Source: Gemmatimonadota bacterium
Lineage (GTDB): Bacteria > Gemmatimonadota > Gemmatimonadetes > Palauibacterales > Palauibacteraceae
Assembly: GCA_022825725.1 (NCBI GenBank)
Contig: JAJDWE010000050.1
Coordinates: 1-64,000, forward strand
Reading direction: 5' to 3'
DNA: 64,000 nucleotides
The notes beneath the pieces were generated by a model that saw nothing but the letters and a program-made list of their open reading frames with translations, was not told where the DNA came from and did no database searches. Shown piece by piece: positions 1 to 7,814 of the stretch (position 1 is the stretch's first letter; every line of letters begins with the position of its first letter). A program made the translations under genes and the position numbers.

Positions 1-159
1 GCCGCGCCGCGAGCGCCCGCGCGATGTCCGGGCGGGCGCGCCGAAGCAGGGGCGCAGCCGCGAGCGCGACGCCGGCCGCCGCTCCCGTAAGACGCGCCCC
101 GGTGCTCAAGACGGCGTCCCGGAGCTTTTCGCCCGCATCCCGTCTCCATATTCTCCCGC
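1..159. other. Left-edge region, no supported gene
   Basis: No confident gene. On the minus strand a frame stays open from about 109 (a TTG codon) to the left edge and reads as an alanine/leucine-rich helix with basic patches. It could be the 5' end of a divergent gene cut by the window, but no ribosome binding site or motif supports it. The region otherwise acts as the upstream spacer of the methyltransferase gene. Confidence 0.3.
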
Positions 160-1254
160 GTGCGCTATCTCGGGAACAAAACGAAGCTCGTCCCCTTCCT
201 GCTGGAGACCGTGGACCGGTTCCAGGAGACGCCCGGCGTCGCCTGCGACCCGTTCGCCGGCACCGCCAGCGTGTCGGCGGCGCTCAAGGAGAAGGGCTGG
301 CAGGTCCATGCGGGCGATCTGATGGCGTCTTCCTACGCCCTCCAGGTCGCGCGAGTCCAGCTCGACGCGCACCCGCGGTATCCCGCCTCGCTCCTCCCGG
401 CGGCGGCCCGGAACGGAAAGCGGGAGATCGGCTACCGCGCCCTGCTCGAAGGGCTCGCCGAACTCGATGACCCCCGCCACGGGTTCATCTCCGAACACTA
501 CACGAGCGACGGAGCCGCCGGCCGGGAGCACGGGCGCATGTACTTCTCCCCCGAGAACGGACGGAAGATCGATCGGGTCCGGACGCGGATCGAGCGCTGG
601 ACCCGCGGGTCCTCCCACAGCGAAGCCGCGGCCCAACTCCTGATCGCGACGCTCATCGAGGCCGCCGACCGGGTGGCGAACACGACCGGCGTGTACGCCT
701 CGTTCGTGAAAACCATGCAGCCGAACGCGCTCCGCCCGCTCGAACTCCGTCCGATCGAGCCGACCCGGCGCCGGAAAGACGCCGCCGCCTGCAGCGCGTT
801 CCGCGGACCCGCCGCCCGTCTCCTGCAATCCATCGGTCCCGTCGATCTCGTCTATCTCGACCCCCCATACAACGGTCGGCAATATCCCGCGTATTATCAC
901 ATCCCCGAACTCCTCGCGCTCGGCTGGGCCACGCCGCCGGAGATCCGGGGAAAAACAGGGCTGATACCGGACGAGGCGCAGCGCTCGGACTGGTGCCGGA
1001 AGCACCGGGCTCCGGACGCCCTGCGGGAGGTGCTCGAAGCCGCGGACGGACGTCACATCCTGTTCAGCTACAACGACGAGGGGCATCTGGACCGCGCGGC
1101 CATCGAGGGGGCGTTGCGCGAACGCGGCCTGCCGGACACCTACGAGTTCCACGCCCGGCCCTACCGCCGCTACCGGAGCGACGCCAACGGCCCGCAACGG
1201 AGCTACCTGCGCGACGACGTGCGGGAACACCTGCACTACGTGAGGTGCGCGTGA
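160..1254 (+). CDS. D12-class adenine-specific DNA methyltransferase
   Basis: Predicted N6-adenine DNA methyltransferase (Dam/D12 class, SAM-dependent), 364 aa from a GTG start. The N-terminus carries a DPFAGTASV segment near residues 30-38, the SAM-binding FxGxG-like motif. The catalytic motif is DPPY at 234-237, followed by NGRQY. This order, SAM site before DPPY, fits the D12/alpha group. No restriction endonuclease gene lies within reach to the right, so it looks like an orphan methylase, although the left neighbour is outside the window. Its last codons overlap the next gene by 4 nt (GTGA), so the two are probably co-translated. The target sequence cannot be read from the protein. Confidence 0.85.
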   Translation: MRYLGNKTKLVPFLLETVDRFQETPGVACDPFAGTASVSAALKEKGWQVHAGDLMASSYALQVARVQLDAHPRYPASLLPAAARNGKREIGYRALLEGLAELDDPRHGFISEHYTSDGAAGREHGRMYFSPENGRKIDRVRTRIERWTRGSSHSEAAAQLLIATLIEAADRVANTTGVYASFVKTMQPNALRPLELRPIEPTRRRKDAAACSAFRGPAARLLQSIGPVDLVYLDPPYNGRQYPAYYHIPELLALGWATPPEIRGKTGLIPDEAQRSDWCRKHRAPDALREVLEAADGRHILFSYNDEGHLDRAAIEGALRERGLPDTYEFHARPYRRYRSDANGPQRSYLRDDVREHLHYVRCA

Positions 1255-2384
1255 GCACGGTGCGCCGGGTGAGCGCCCGCCTCTCCGTCCCCCGCGCCTC
1301 CCGCGCGCGCGCCGGGCTCCTGCTGCTCCTGCTGGGCGCGGGCGGCTGCTCACCGGCGTACGTCCTGCGCGCCGGCTGGGAGGAGGCCCGCATTCTCTCG
1401 GCGCGCCGCCCCATCCGGGCCGTGATCCACGACACGACCGTGGCCCGCGAGACCCGCGACAAGTTGCGGCTCGTCCTCGACGCGAGAGATTTCGCGGAAC
1501 GCGACCTGGGGCTGCGCGCGGGGGCGAGCTACGAGTCGTTCTCGCAACTTCACCGCGACACGCTGGTCCTGAACGTGCTCGCCGCCCCGGAGTTCGGGCT
1601 GCGCTGGAAGACGTGGTGGTTCCCCATCGTCGGCCACCTCCCGTACAAGGGATACTTCGACTTCGACGATGCCCGCGCGGAGGCCGCCAGCCTCGCCGAG
1701 GAAGGCTACGACGTCTCGCTCCGGCCGGTCGCCGCGTTCTCGACGCTGGGCTGGTTCCCCGACCCCATCATGTCGACGACGTTGCGGCTCGACAGCCTGG
1801 GGCTCGTCGAGACCGTGATCCACGAGATCACGCACAGCACGTACTTCCCCACCGGCCAGGCGGACTTCAACGAGAGCTTCGCGAACTTCGTCGGGCACCG
1901 CGGCGCGATCGAGTTCTTCTGCGAGGCGGTGGCCGACGAGAGTGCCTGCGTGCGGGCGCAGTGGAGATGGGAGGACGCGCGCGTATTCGGCCACTTCTTC
2001 CATTCGATCCTCGCGCCGCTGGAGGAGGTGTACGCCTCCACCCTGCCCGATGACGCGAAGCGGAGGGCCAAACGCGAGGTGTTCGAGGCCGCGGCCCGGC
2101 GCTTCGAGACGGAGTACAAGCCGCGGCTCCACGCTCGGTACGGCTCGATCGATCCGGACGGCCTCGACAACGCGTGGATGATCTCGCGCCTGCTCTACTA
2201 CACGAGGCTGGATGACTTCGAGCGCGTGTACGAGTCGCACGGCGCCCTGGTGCCCTCCCTCGAAGCGCTTATGCGCGAGACCGCGGCCGGCGATCCGTGG
2301 GAAGGCCTGACCCGCCTGGTGGGTCCCGCGGACACGGGCCCCGGCCAGGGGGACAGCTCCGGGACCACGGAAGGTTCGAGATGA
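1251..2384 (+). CDS. Secreted zinc aminopeptidase-like lipoprotein
   Basis: A 377-aa exported protein resembling the bacterial 'putative aminopeptidase' family (Pfam Aminopep type). A basic N-terminus and a leucine stretch end in a lipobox-like AGGC, so it is probably lipid-anchored facing the periplasm. The zinc motif HEITH is at residues 191-195, and a glutamate near 208 in a FNESF segment is a plausible third ligand. The GTG start at 1251 overlaps the methylase stop. An in-frame start further upstream would lie deep inside the methylase and would bury the signal peptide, so it was rejected. The substrate is unknown. Confidence 0.8.
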   Translation: MSTVRRVSARLSVPRASRARAGLLLLLLGAGGCSPAYVLRAGWEEARILSARRPIRAVIHDTTVARETRDKLRLVLDARDFAERDLGLRAGASYESFSQLHRDTLVLNVLAAPEFGLRWKTWWFPIVGHLPYKGYFDFDDARAEAASLAEEGYDVSLRPVAAFSTLGWFPDPIMSTTLRLDSLGLVETVIHEITHSTYFPTGQADFNESFANFVGHRGAIEFFCEAVADESACVRAQWRWEDARVFGHFFHSILAPLEEVYASTLPDDAKRRAKREVFEAAARRFETEYKPRLHARYGSIDPDGLDNAWMISRLLYYTRLDDFERVYESHGALVPSLEALMRETAAGDPWEGLTRLVGPADTGPGQGDSSGTTEGSR

Positions 2385-2668
2385 CGGAACCGTTCGTCTG
2401 TGTGCGCTGCGATCGCGACGACCCGGGTCGGATCGAGCGTGTCCCGTTCCCGAACGAACTCGGCGAGCGGATCGTGGCCGAGATCTGCGCGCCGTGCTGG
2501 GAGGAGTGGAAGGAGCGGCAGATGCTGCTCATCAACCACTACGGGCTCAAGCTCCACGAATCCGCGGCGCGCGAGTTTCTCTACAAGAACCTGCGGATCT
2601 ACCTCTTCGGCGAGGAGGGCACCGCCGCCTCGATCGACGCGAGCGAAGAAGGGTCCGTCGAGTGGTAA
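2381..2668 (+). CDS. YggX-like Fe(II)-trafficking/oxidative-damage protection protein with two CxxC pairs
   Basis: A 95-aa protein whose core matches the YggX family. It has a GERI segment, then WEEWKERQMLLINHYGLKL, then an FL-rich helix. YggX proteins protect Fe-S clusters and limit iron-driven oxidative damage in the cytosol. This copy adds CVRC (C7, C10) near the start and CAPC (C36, C39), spaced like a zinc ribbon; the E. coli protein has only one cysteine near the start. The ATG overlaps the previous stop (ATGA). The larger upstream-extended frame was rejected because it runs through the aminopeptidase gene. The three-gene set 160-2668 is probably one transcript. Confidence 0.75.
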   Translation: MTEPFVCVRCDRDDPGRIERVPFPNELGERIVAEICAPCWEEWKERQMLLINHYGLKLHESAAREFLYKNLRIYLFGEEGTAASIDASEEGSVEW

Positions 2669-2704
2669 AGCACCCGCGCCAGCCGACGACCGCCCTGGCG
2701 GGTG

Positions 2705-5173
2705 CTAGGAGACCACGAGGTTGAGCATGCGGTCCGGGACGTGGATCACCTTGCGGATCGCGACCCCGTCGAGGCGCCGGATCACGTTCGCCTCGGCCAG
2801 CGCCGCCTCGCGCACGACCTCTTCGGGGGCTCCCCGCACGACCCGGATCGTCGCCCGCAGCCGGCCGTTCACCTGCACCGGGAGTTCGACCTCGTCCACC
2901 ACGAGCTTGCTCTCGTCCCAGGCCGGCCACTCCGCGTGATCGAAGATGCTCGGCTCGCCGCCCAGGCGGGCCCACAGCTCCTCGGCGATGTGGGGCGCCA
3001 GCGGCGCGATCATGATCACGAGCGGCCGCACCTCGTCGACCGAAGCCGTGCGCCCGCCTGAGCGCACCGTGTTCAGGTAGTCCATCGCGGCGGCGATCGC
3101 CGTGTTGTAACTCAGCGCCTCGAGGTCCTCCGAGATCTGCCTGATCGTGGCGTGCAGCGCCCGCTCCACGCCGGGATCGTCGAATCCCGCGCGCCGCGCC
3201 CCGGCCGCCGCCGTCACGCTGTCCCACACCTTCTTCAGGAAGCGCTCGGGCCCGGCCAGACCGCTGTCGCGGAAGTCCCCACCCCGCTGGAAGGGGCCGA
3301 GGAACATCAGGTACATGCGGAACGCGTCCGCGCCGAAGCGCGCCAGGTACTCGTCCGGAAGGATCACGTTGCCGCGGGACTTCGAGATCTTGGCGCCGTC
3401 CTTGATGAGCAGGCCGTGTTTGCGGAAGCGGTCGTACGGCTCCTCGAACTCGACGTGCCCGAGGTCGTGCAGCACCATCGTGAGGAAGCGGGAGTAGAGG
3501 AGGTGGAGGACGGAGTGCTCCTCGCCTCCGATGTAGCTGCTGACGGGCAGCCAATTCCGCGTCCGGTCGGGGTCGAACGGCCGGTCGTCGAACTCGGTCG
3601 AGGGATAGCGCAGGAAGTACCAGCCCGAGTCGAGGAAGGTGTCGGAGACGTCGGTCTCGCGCCGGCCCTCGGCGCCGCACTCCGGACACGTCGCCGTGTG
3701 GAACTCCGGGTCGCGCGCGAGCGGACTCACGCCCGTGTCCGTGGGACGGAAATCCTCCACGTACGGGAGGACGACGGGGAGATCCTCCTCCGGCACGGGC
3801 TGCGGATCGCAGATGTCGCAGTAGATGATGGGGATGGGCGGCCCCCAGTACCGCTGCCGGGAGATGCACCAGTCGTGCAGCCGGTAGTTGACCGCCGCCT
3901 CCGCCAGCCCGCGCTCCGCCAGCCACTCGGTGATCGCGCGCCCGCCGGCGTCGGCCTCCATCCCGCTGAAGCGCCCGGAGTTCACGAGGATCTCATCGGC
4001 GGTGTGCTCGACGAAGGCGGCCTCCGCCTCGCCTCCCCCGAAGTCCGCGGGATCCACGCCCTCCGGGAGCGCCGCCCGGGAGCACACGACCTGGACGACG
4101 GACAATCCGAACCGGCGCGCGAAATCGAAGTCCCGCTGATCGTGGCCGGGCACGGCCATGATCGCGCCGGTGCCGTAGTCCATGAGGACGTAGTCGGCGA
4201 CCCAGACGGGGATGTCCTCCCCGGTGGCCGGATTCCGCGCGTACCCGCCCGTGAAGACGCCGGTCTTCTCGCGATCGTCCGTCTTCTGTCGTTCCACGAG
4301 GTCGACGGCCGCGGCGGCGCGCGCGTAGGCCTCCACCTCGGCGCGCCGCTCGGCGGTGGTGAGCCGCTCGACGAGGGGATGCTCCGGCGCCAGGACCATG
4401 AAGCTCGCGCCGAAGAGCGTGTCGGGCCGCGTCGTGAACACCTCGATGGCGTCCGCGGCGTCTTCGGCGTCCGAGAGCGGGAAGTGCAGCCGAGCGCCCT
4501 CGGAGCGGCCGATCCAGTTGCGCTGTGCCGTCTTCGTGGTCTCGGACCAGTCGATCCAGTCCAGGTTTTCGAGCAATCGCTGCGCGTAGTCCGTGATCCG
4601 GAAGAACCACTGGCTCAGCATCCGCTGTTCGACCGCGGCGTCGCACCGTTCGCACAGCCCGCCGATCACCTGTTCGTTCGCAAGGACCGTCTTGCACGGC
4701 GGGCACCAGTTGACCGCGGCCTCCTTCTTCTCCGCGAGGCCCGCCTTGAAGAGCTGGATGAAGATCCACTGCGTCCACTTGTAGTAGCGCGGATCCGTCG
4801 TATCGACGGTGCGGGACCAGTCCGTCATGAGTCCCGCCGCCCTCAGCATCCGCTCGAAGTTGCGGACGTTCGAGGGGATCAACTCCATCGGGTGCGTGTC
4901 GACCTTGAGCGCGTGGTTCTCCGAGTGGATGCCGAAAGCGTCGTATCCGATGGGCTCGAAGACGTCATCACCCTGCAGGCGGCGGAAACGTCCGTAGATG
5001 TCGGCGCCCGTGAAGGCGTACAGGTTCCCGACGTGGAGCCCCTCGGCCGACGGATAGGGGTACATCATGAGGTTGAAGAACGGACGCTCGGCGGCGTCGA
5101 GGTCGGGCTCGTTCGTCCCGTTCTCCTCCCACCAGGTCTGCCACCGGGATTCGATGGCGCTCGGGTCGTACAT
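2705..5173 (-). CDS. leuS: Leucyl-tRNA synthetase
   Basis: Class I aminoacyl-tRNA synthetase that charges tRNA-Leu, 822 aa, a normal length for bacterial LeuS. The HIGH-type motif reads HVGN (residues 47-50) and the KMSKS motif reads KISKS (around 594). Two Cys pairs (CPPC and CERC) flank the region around residues 165-190 and suggest a zinc site. The CP1 editing domain follows (TTRPDTLFGA segment). The ATG at 5173 (MYDPSAIE) was chosen because it opens the conserved N-terminus; the longer frame adds 29 low-complexity residues. No stem-loop with a T tract is obvious after the stop. Confidence 0.97.
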   Translation of the reverse strand: MYDPSAIESRWQTWWEENGTNEPDLDAAERPFFNLMMYPYPSAEGLHVGNLYAFTGADIYGRFRRLQGDDVFEPIGYDAFGIHSENHALKVDTHPMELIPSNVRNFERMLRAAGLMTDWSRTVDTTDPRYYKWTQWIFIQLFKAGLAEKKEAAVNWCPPCKTVLANEQVIGGLCERCDAAVEQRMLSQWFFRITDYAQRLLENLDWIDWSETTKTAQRNWIGRSEGARLHFPLSDAEDAADAIEVFTTRPDTLFGASFMVLAPEHPLVERLTTAERRAEVEAYARAAAAVDLVERQKTDDREKTGVFTGGYARNPATGEDIPVWVADYVLMDYGTGAIMAVPGHDQRDFDFARRFGLSVVQVVCSRAALPEGVDPADFGGGEAEAAFVEHTADEILVNSGRFSGMEADAGGRAITEWLAERGLAEAAVNYRLHDWCISRQRYWGPPIPIIYCDICDPQPVPEEDLPVVLPYVEDFRPTDTGVSPLARDPEFHTATCPECGAEGRRETDVSDTFLDSGWYFLRYPSTEFDDRPFDPDRTRNWLPVSSYIGGEEHSVLHLLYSRFLTMVLHDLGHVEFEEPYDRFRKHGLLIKDGAKISKSRGNVILPDEYLARFGADAFRMYLMFLGPFQRGGDFRDSGLAGPERFLKKVWDSVTAAAGARRAGFDDPGVERALHATIRQISEDLEALSYNTAIAAAMDYLNTVRSGGRTASVDEVRPLVIMIAPLAPHIAEELWARLGGEPSIFDHAEWPAWDESKLVVDEVELPVQVNGRLRATIRVVRGAPEEVVREAALAEANVIRRLDGVAIRKVIHVPDRMLNLVVS

Positions 5174-5296
5174 GGGCCGAGGGTCCGCTCCGTCTACGGG
5201 ATCACGCCGGGGAGATGCACGAGACGGCGGCACCCTGCGGAGGCCGCCGTCCGGCCGCACAAGATGGGGCCGGAACGGCGGCCGAACAACTTGGGG

Positions 5297-5704
5297 TCAG
5301 TTCTCCCGGCCGGGACCGGGGACCATGTGGTCCAGGCTGAACTTCCCGTTGCCCGTCGTCCACAGGAAGAGGAAGATGGCGCAGTACAGGACGGCGAGTT
5401 CTCCGCCGTTCACGATCGGCCAGAACTCCATCTCGCGGCCGAAGAAGTGGCGCCACCAGTAGACCACCGCGAAATGCCCCGTGAGGATGAAGGCGACCCA
5501 GCGCGTCCGGATCCCGAGGATGATGAGGATCGGCAGGAAGAACTCGATGAGGCCCGCGATGCCTACGGGCCATGAGAACCAGTTGCCGACCGCCTCCCTT
5601 CCAAACATGCCGAGGAGCTTCTGGGCTCCGTGCTGCCATAGCATGAGGCCGGCGGTGACCCGGAGCACGGCGTGGGTGGTTTCCTTCGAGACGGGTGCAT
5701 TCAT
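5297..5704 (-). CDS. DoxX-family membrane protein
   Basis: A 135-aa inner-membrane protein of the DoxX/DoxD-like superfamily, with four predicted membrane helices. The first contains the typical RVTAGLMLWQHGAQKL pattern, and the family's GIAGLIEF and TRWVAF segments follow. Relatives take part in respiratory or redox chemistry, but the substrate cannot be told from sequence. Two in-frame ATGs compete. The second (5704, MNAPVSKE) was chosen because GGGAGG sits 5 nt upstream of it; the first ATG overlaps that ribosome binding site. The gene lies 123 nt upstream of leuS on the same strand and may be separately transcribed. Confidence 0.8.
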   Translation of the reverse strand: MNAPVSKETTHAVLRVTAGLMLWQHGAQKLLGMFGREAVGNWFSWPVGIAGLIEFFLPILIILGIRTRWVAFILTGHFAVVYWWRHFFGREMEFWPIVNGGELAVLYCAIFLFLWTTGNGKFSLDHMVPGPGREN

Positions 5705-5744
5705 GACGCCTCCCATTTTGGGGGGGGCTCAGCGTCCGCGCCGC

Positions 5745-5773
5745 TTGCAGGCCCGGAAGTGCCGCCGTAGCCT
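5745..5773 (+). promoter_or_regulatory. Putative promoter, TTGCAG-N17-TAGCCT
   Basis: The -35-like TTGCAG is at 5745-5750 and the -10-like TAGCCT at 5768-5773, 17 nt apart. The expected transcription start falls at about 5780, one or two bases before the ATG at 5782, so the message could be leaderless. The match is by eye only. Confidence 0.35.
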
Positions 5774-5781
5774 TGCGACCC

Positions 5782-6456
5782 ATGATGCCGGTTGATTCTC
5801 CGCGCGCACAAGACGGGGAGTTCGAGGGCGAAGTCCCCGTTCGCATTCCGCTGGTCCTCCTGCTGACCCTCAGGGACCTCGACACGCCCGAAGATCCGCG
5901 GGAACTCGAGGAGGTGGATTTCTCCCTGAACCTGCGGCGCCGGCTTGGGCTTTCGAGCGTCGTGCTCAAGCAGATTCGCCGCTACGAGGAGGACGGCGGG
6001 GATGTGCCCGCCGCCGAAGTGGCGAGCCTGTTCGAACTCGTCGCGAAGCGGATCGATGCTCCGGAGATCTTCGCCGCCGCGGGACGCCGCGTCACGTATG
6101 AGGCATTTGGCCCCGGTGGGCGCCTGACCCTGCGCCTGGGATGGCGGTTGATCCCCCTCCGCCTCCGCCGGATCCTCGCCTGGCGGCGAGTGAAGAAGAT
6201 CGCCCGCAGCCTGACGCCCTCCTCGAAGATCTGGCTCGCGAAGGACGTGAACGGGCTTGCGATCAAACGGGGCCTCCCTGTCCTGGCCACGGCCGACAGG
6301 GGCGGAAGCGGTCGCGAGATCGTGTCGGGGATCATCGACGAGACGTTCCGAACGTATCGGGCCGGGGAGGGCGCCGTTTTGCACCCGCAGTCCGAGGCCT
6401 CCGGGGCGGAGTATTGTCTCTGGGTGATCGAGCCGACCCCGAGCGCAGACCCTTAG
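5782..6456 (+). CDS. Hypothetical protein
   Basis: A 224-aa predicted cytosolic protein that I do not recognise. The N-terminal third is acidic with a short hydrophobic VRIPLVLLLTL strand. The middle (about 115-140) is strongly basic and amphipathic with many arginines. The C-terminus ends in a mixed alpha/beta segment. There is no signal peptide and no clear membrane helix. Two adjacent ATGs (5782, 5785) compete, and I saw no Shine-Dalgarno, which fits leaderless initiation from the promoter just upstream. Its stop overlaps the convergent cation-efflux gene by 4 nt. Confidence 0.6.
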   Translation: MMPVDSPRAQDGEFEGEVPVRIPLVLLLTLRDLDTPEDPRELEEVDFSLNLRRRLGLSSVVLKQIRRYEEDGGDVPAAEVASLFELVAKRIDAPEIFAAAGRRVTYEAFGPGGRLTLRLGWRLIPLRLRRILAWRRVKKIARSLTPSSKIWLAKDVNGLAIKRGLPVLATADRGGSGREIVSGIIDETFRTYRAGEGAVLHPQSEASGAEYCLWVIEPTPSADP

Positions 6457-7328
6457 TTCATGTGCGGTTCGACGTGGACGGTCACGTCGGTGAATCCGAT
6501 CTGGGCGGCGACCCGCCGCTCCACTTCATCGGCGATTTCGTGGGCGCTGACCACCGTTTCGGCGGGTTCGACCCGGATCGTGAGTTCCGCGAAGCGCCCG
6601 ACCGATTTGCCGCGCGAACGGACCCCGGTCACGGCACGCACGCCGGGTACTCCGCTCGCTACGCCTTCGATCTCCCGCGGATCGACGGCCCGCTCGTCGA
6701 CGAGGACGGGGATGGTCTCGCGGAAGATCTTGTATCCCGAGCGGGCCACCACGAGCGCCACGGCGAGGGCGAGCCACGCATCGGCCGGGGCCCAGCCGGT
6801 CCAGTCGGTGATCGCAAGCCCGACCAGGACTGCCGCCGTAACCAGGACGTCGGACGCGGTGTGCCGCGCGTCCGCCGCGAGGATTTCGCTCGACAGCCTC
6901 CGGCTCGCCCTCGCTTCGCCCAGCGCGACCGCCGCGTTCACGACGAGCGCCGCGGCGAGCACGCCCATCATCACAGGCTCGATATCCGGCGGAGCGCCAC
7001 CCCGAATCAGGCGGTCGAGCGCGCTCTGTACGAGTTCGAAGAAGGTGACGGAGAGGAAGGCCGCGACGGCGAGCGCCGCGAGCGTTTCGAATTTGCCGTG
7101 TCCGTAGGGGTGCTCGGCGTCCGGCGGGGCGGCCGCGAGGCGCATCGCGGCGAGGCCCACGACGTTGTTGATCGCATCGACGCCCGAGTGGGCCGCGTCG
7201 CCCAGCACGGCGATCGATCCCGTGCGCAGTCCCACGATCAACTTCGCCGCGATCACCGCCACGTTCGCGAGCAGCACCCACAGGAGTATGCGGCGCACCC
7301 GTCGGTGGCGGTCCGCCGTCGAGTTCAC
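6453..7328 (-). CDS. Cation diffusion facilitator (Zn/Fe/Mn efflux) transporter
   Basis: An inner-membrane metal/proton antiporter of the CDF family, about 291 aa. The metal-site motif HSGVD follows helix 1-2 and a second HxxxD (HTASD) lies near helix 5. About six helices are followed by a cytosolic alpha/beta domain ending in HVEPHMN. GTG at 7328 is preferred because it removes a 95-nt overlap with the upstream gene and leaves a normal short N-tail. An ATG at 7433 would add 35 low-complexity residues and remains possible. The metal specificity is not determinable here. Confidence 0.88.
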   Translation of the reverse strand: MNSTADRHRRVRRILLWVLLANVAVIAAKLIVGLRTGSIAVLGDAAHSGVDAINNVVGLAAMRLAAAPPDAEHPYGHGKFETLAALAVAAFLSVTFFELVQSALDRLIRGGAPPDIEPVMMGVLAAALVVNAAVALGEARASRRLSSEILAADARHTASDVLVTAAVLVGLAITDWTGWAPADAWLALAVALVVARSGYKIFRETIPVLVDERAVDPREIEGVASGVPGVRAVTGVRSRGKSVGRFAELTIRVEPAETVVSAHEIADEVERRVAAQIGFTDVTVHVEPHMN

Positions 7329-7338
7329 CGCCGCGGAC

Positions 7339-7647
7339 TCATCGCCTGAAGCGACGCCCCCGGCTGAAGTCCGGCTTGGTTGAGTACGGCTCGGGCTCTT
7401 CCCCGTCGTCTTCTTCGTCTTCAACGTCCGCATCCCGCATCACGGCGTCGAAGCGGCTCGAACGGGCGCGCTGCCGGCCTCCCAGCAGCCAGCGCCAGGG
7501 CGACTCGCGCGGCGCCCTTCCCGTCGGCGCGTACTTGTCGTAGAGCCCGGGAGAGCCAAGCCCCACCCAGATGCCAAGGGCGAGGGCGCAGAGCGCGCCC
7601 AGGGAGCCGGCGATGATCAGGATCCAGGCCAGCGTGTCTTCGGTCAT
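7339..7647 (-). CDS. Small single-pass membrane protein
   Basis: A 102-aa protein with one N-terminal membrane helix (about residues 6-30, LAWILIIAGSLGALCALALGIWVGL). A basic linker, an acidic run rich in Asp and Glu and an arginine-rich tail follow. I do not recognise a family. It ends 10 nt before the preferred start of the cation-efflux gene, so the two are probably one operon. It may modify or anchor that pump, but this is inference from position alone. Confidence 0.6.
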   Translation of the reverse strand: MTEDTLAWILIIAGSLGALCALALGIWVGLGSPGLYDKYAPTGRAPRESPWRWLLGGRQRARSSRFDAVMRDADVEDEEDDGEEPEPYSTKPDFSRGRRFRR

Positions 7648-7684
7648 GAAACTCCGTGCTTCGTCGCGCCGGGGCGCCGGGTTC

Positions 7685-7714
7685 TTGCCTGCGCCGCCGG
7701 GCGTCGTCTACTGT
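7685..7714 (+). promoter_or_regulatory. Putative acsA promoter, TTGCCT-N18-TACTGT
   Basis: A -35-like TTGCCT at 7685-7690 and a -10-like TACTGT at 7709-7714 are separated by 18 nt, inside the 167-nt divergent gap. They would give a leader of roughly 95 nt before acsA. Confidence 0.3.
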
Positions 7715-7814
7715 CACGCCGGGCCGCCCCCCGGCCGGCCCACTAGATGGTGCCCCCGGCGGCTCCGTGACAAGCGCAACCGTCCGTTCTCTCCCTTCCG
7801 ATTCGAGCGATTCC

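Noticed and set aside
3152-5575. An 807-codon plus-strand open frame opposite leuS
   Set aside because: leuS is unmistakable and complete on the minus strand.
7329-7433. Longer start for the cation-efflux gene at ATG 7433
   Set aside because: It overlaps the upstream gene by 95 nt and adds only Lys/Thr/Ser-rich residues before the first helix; GTG 7328 fits better, though not proven.
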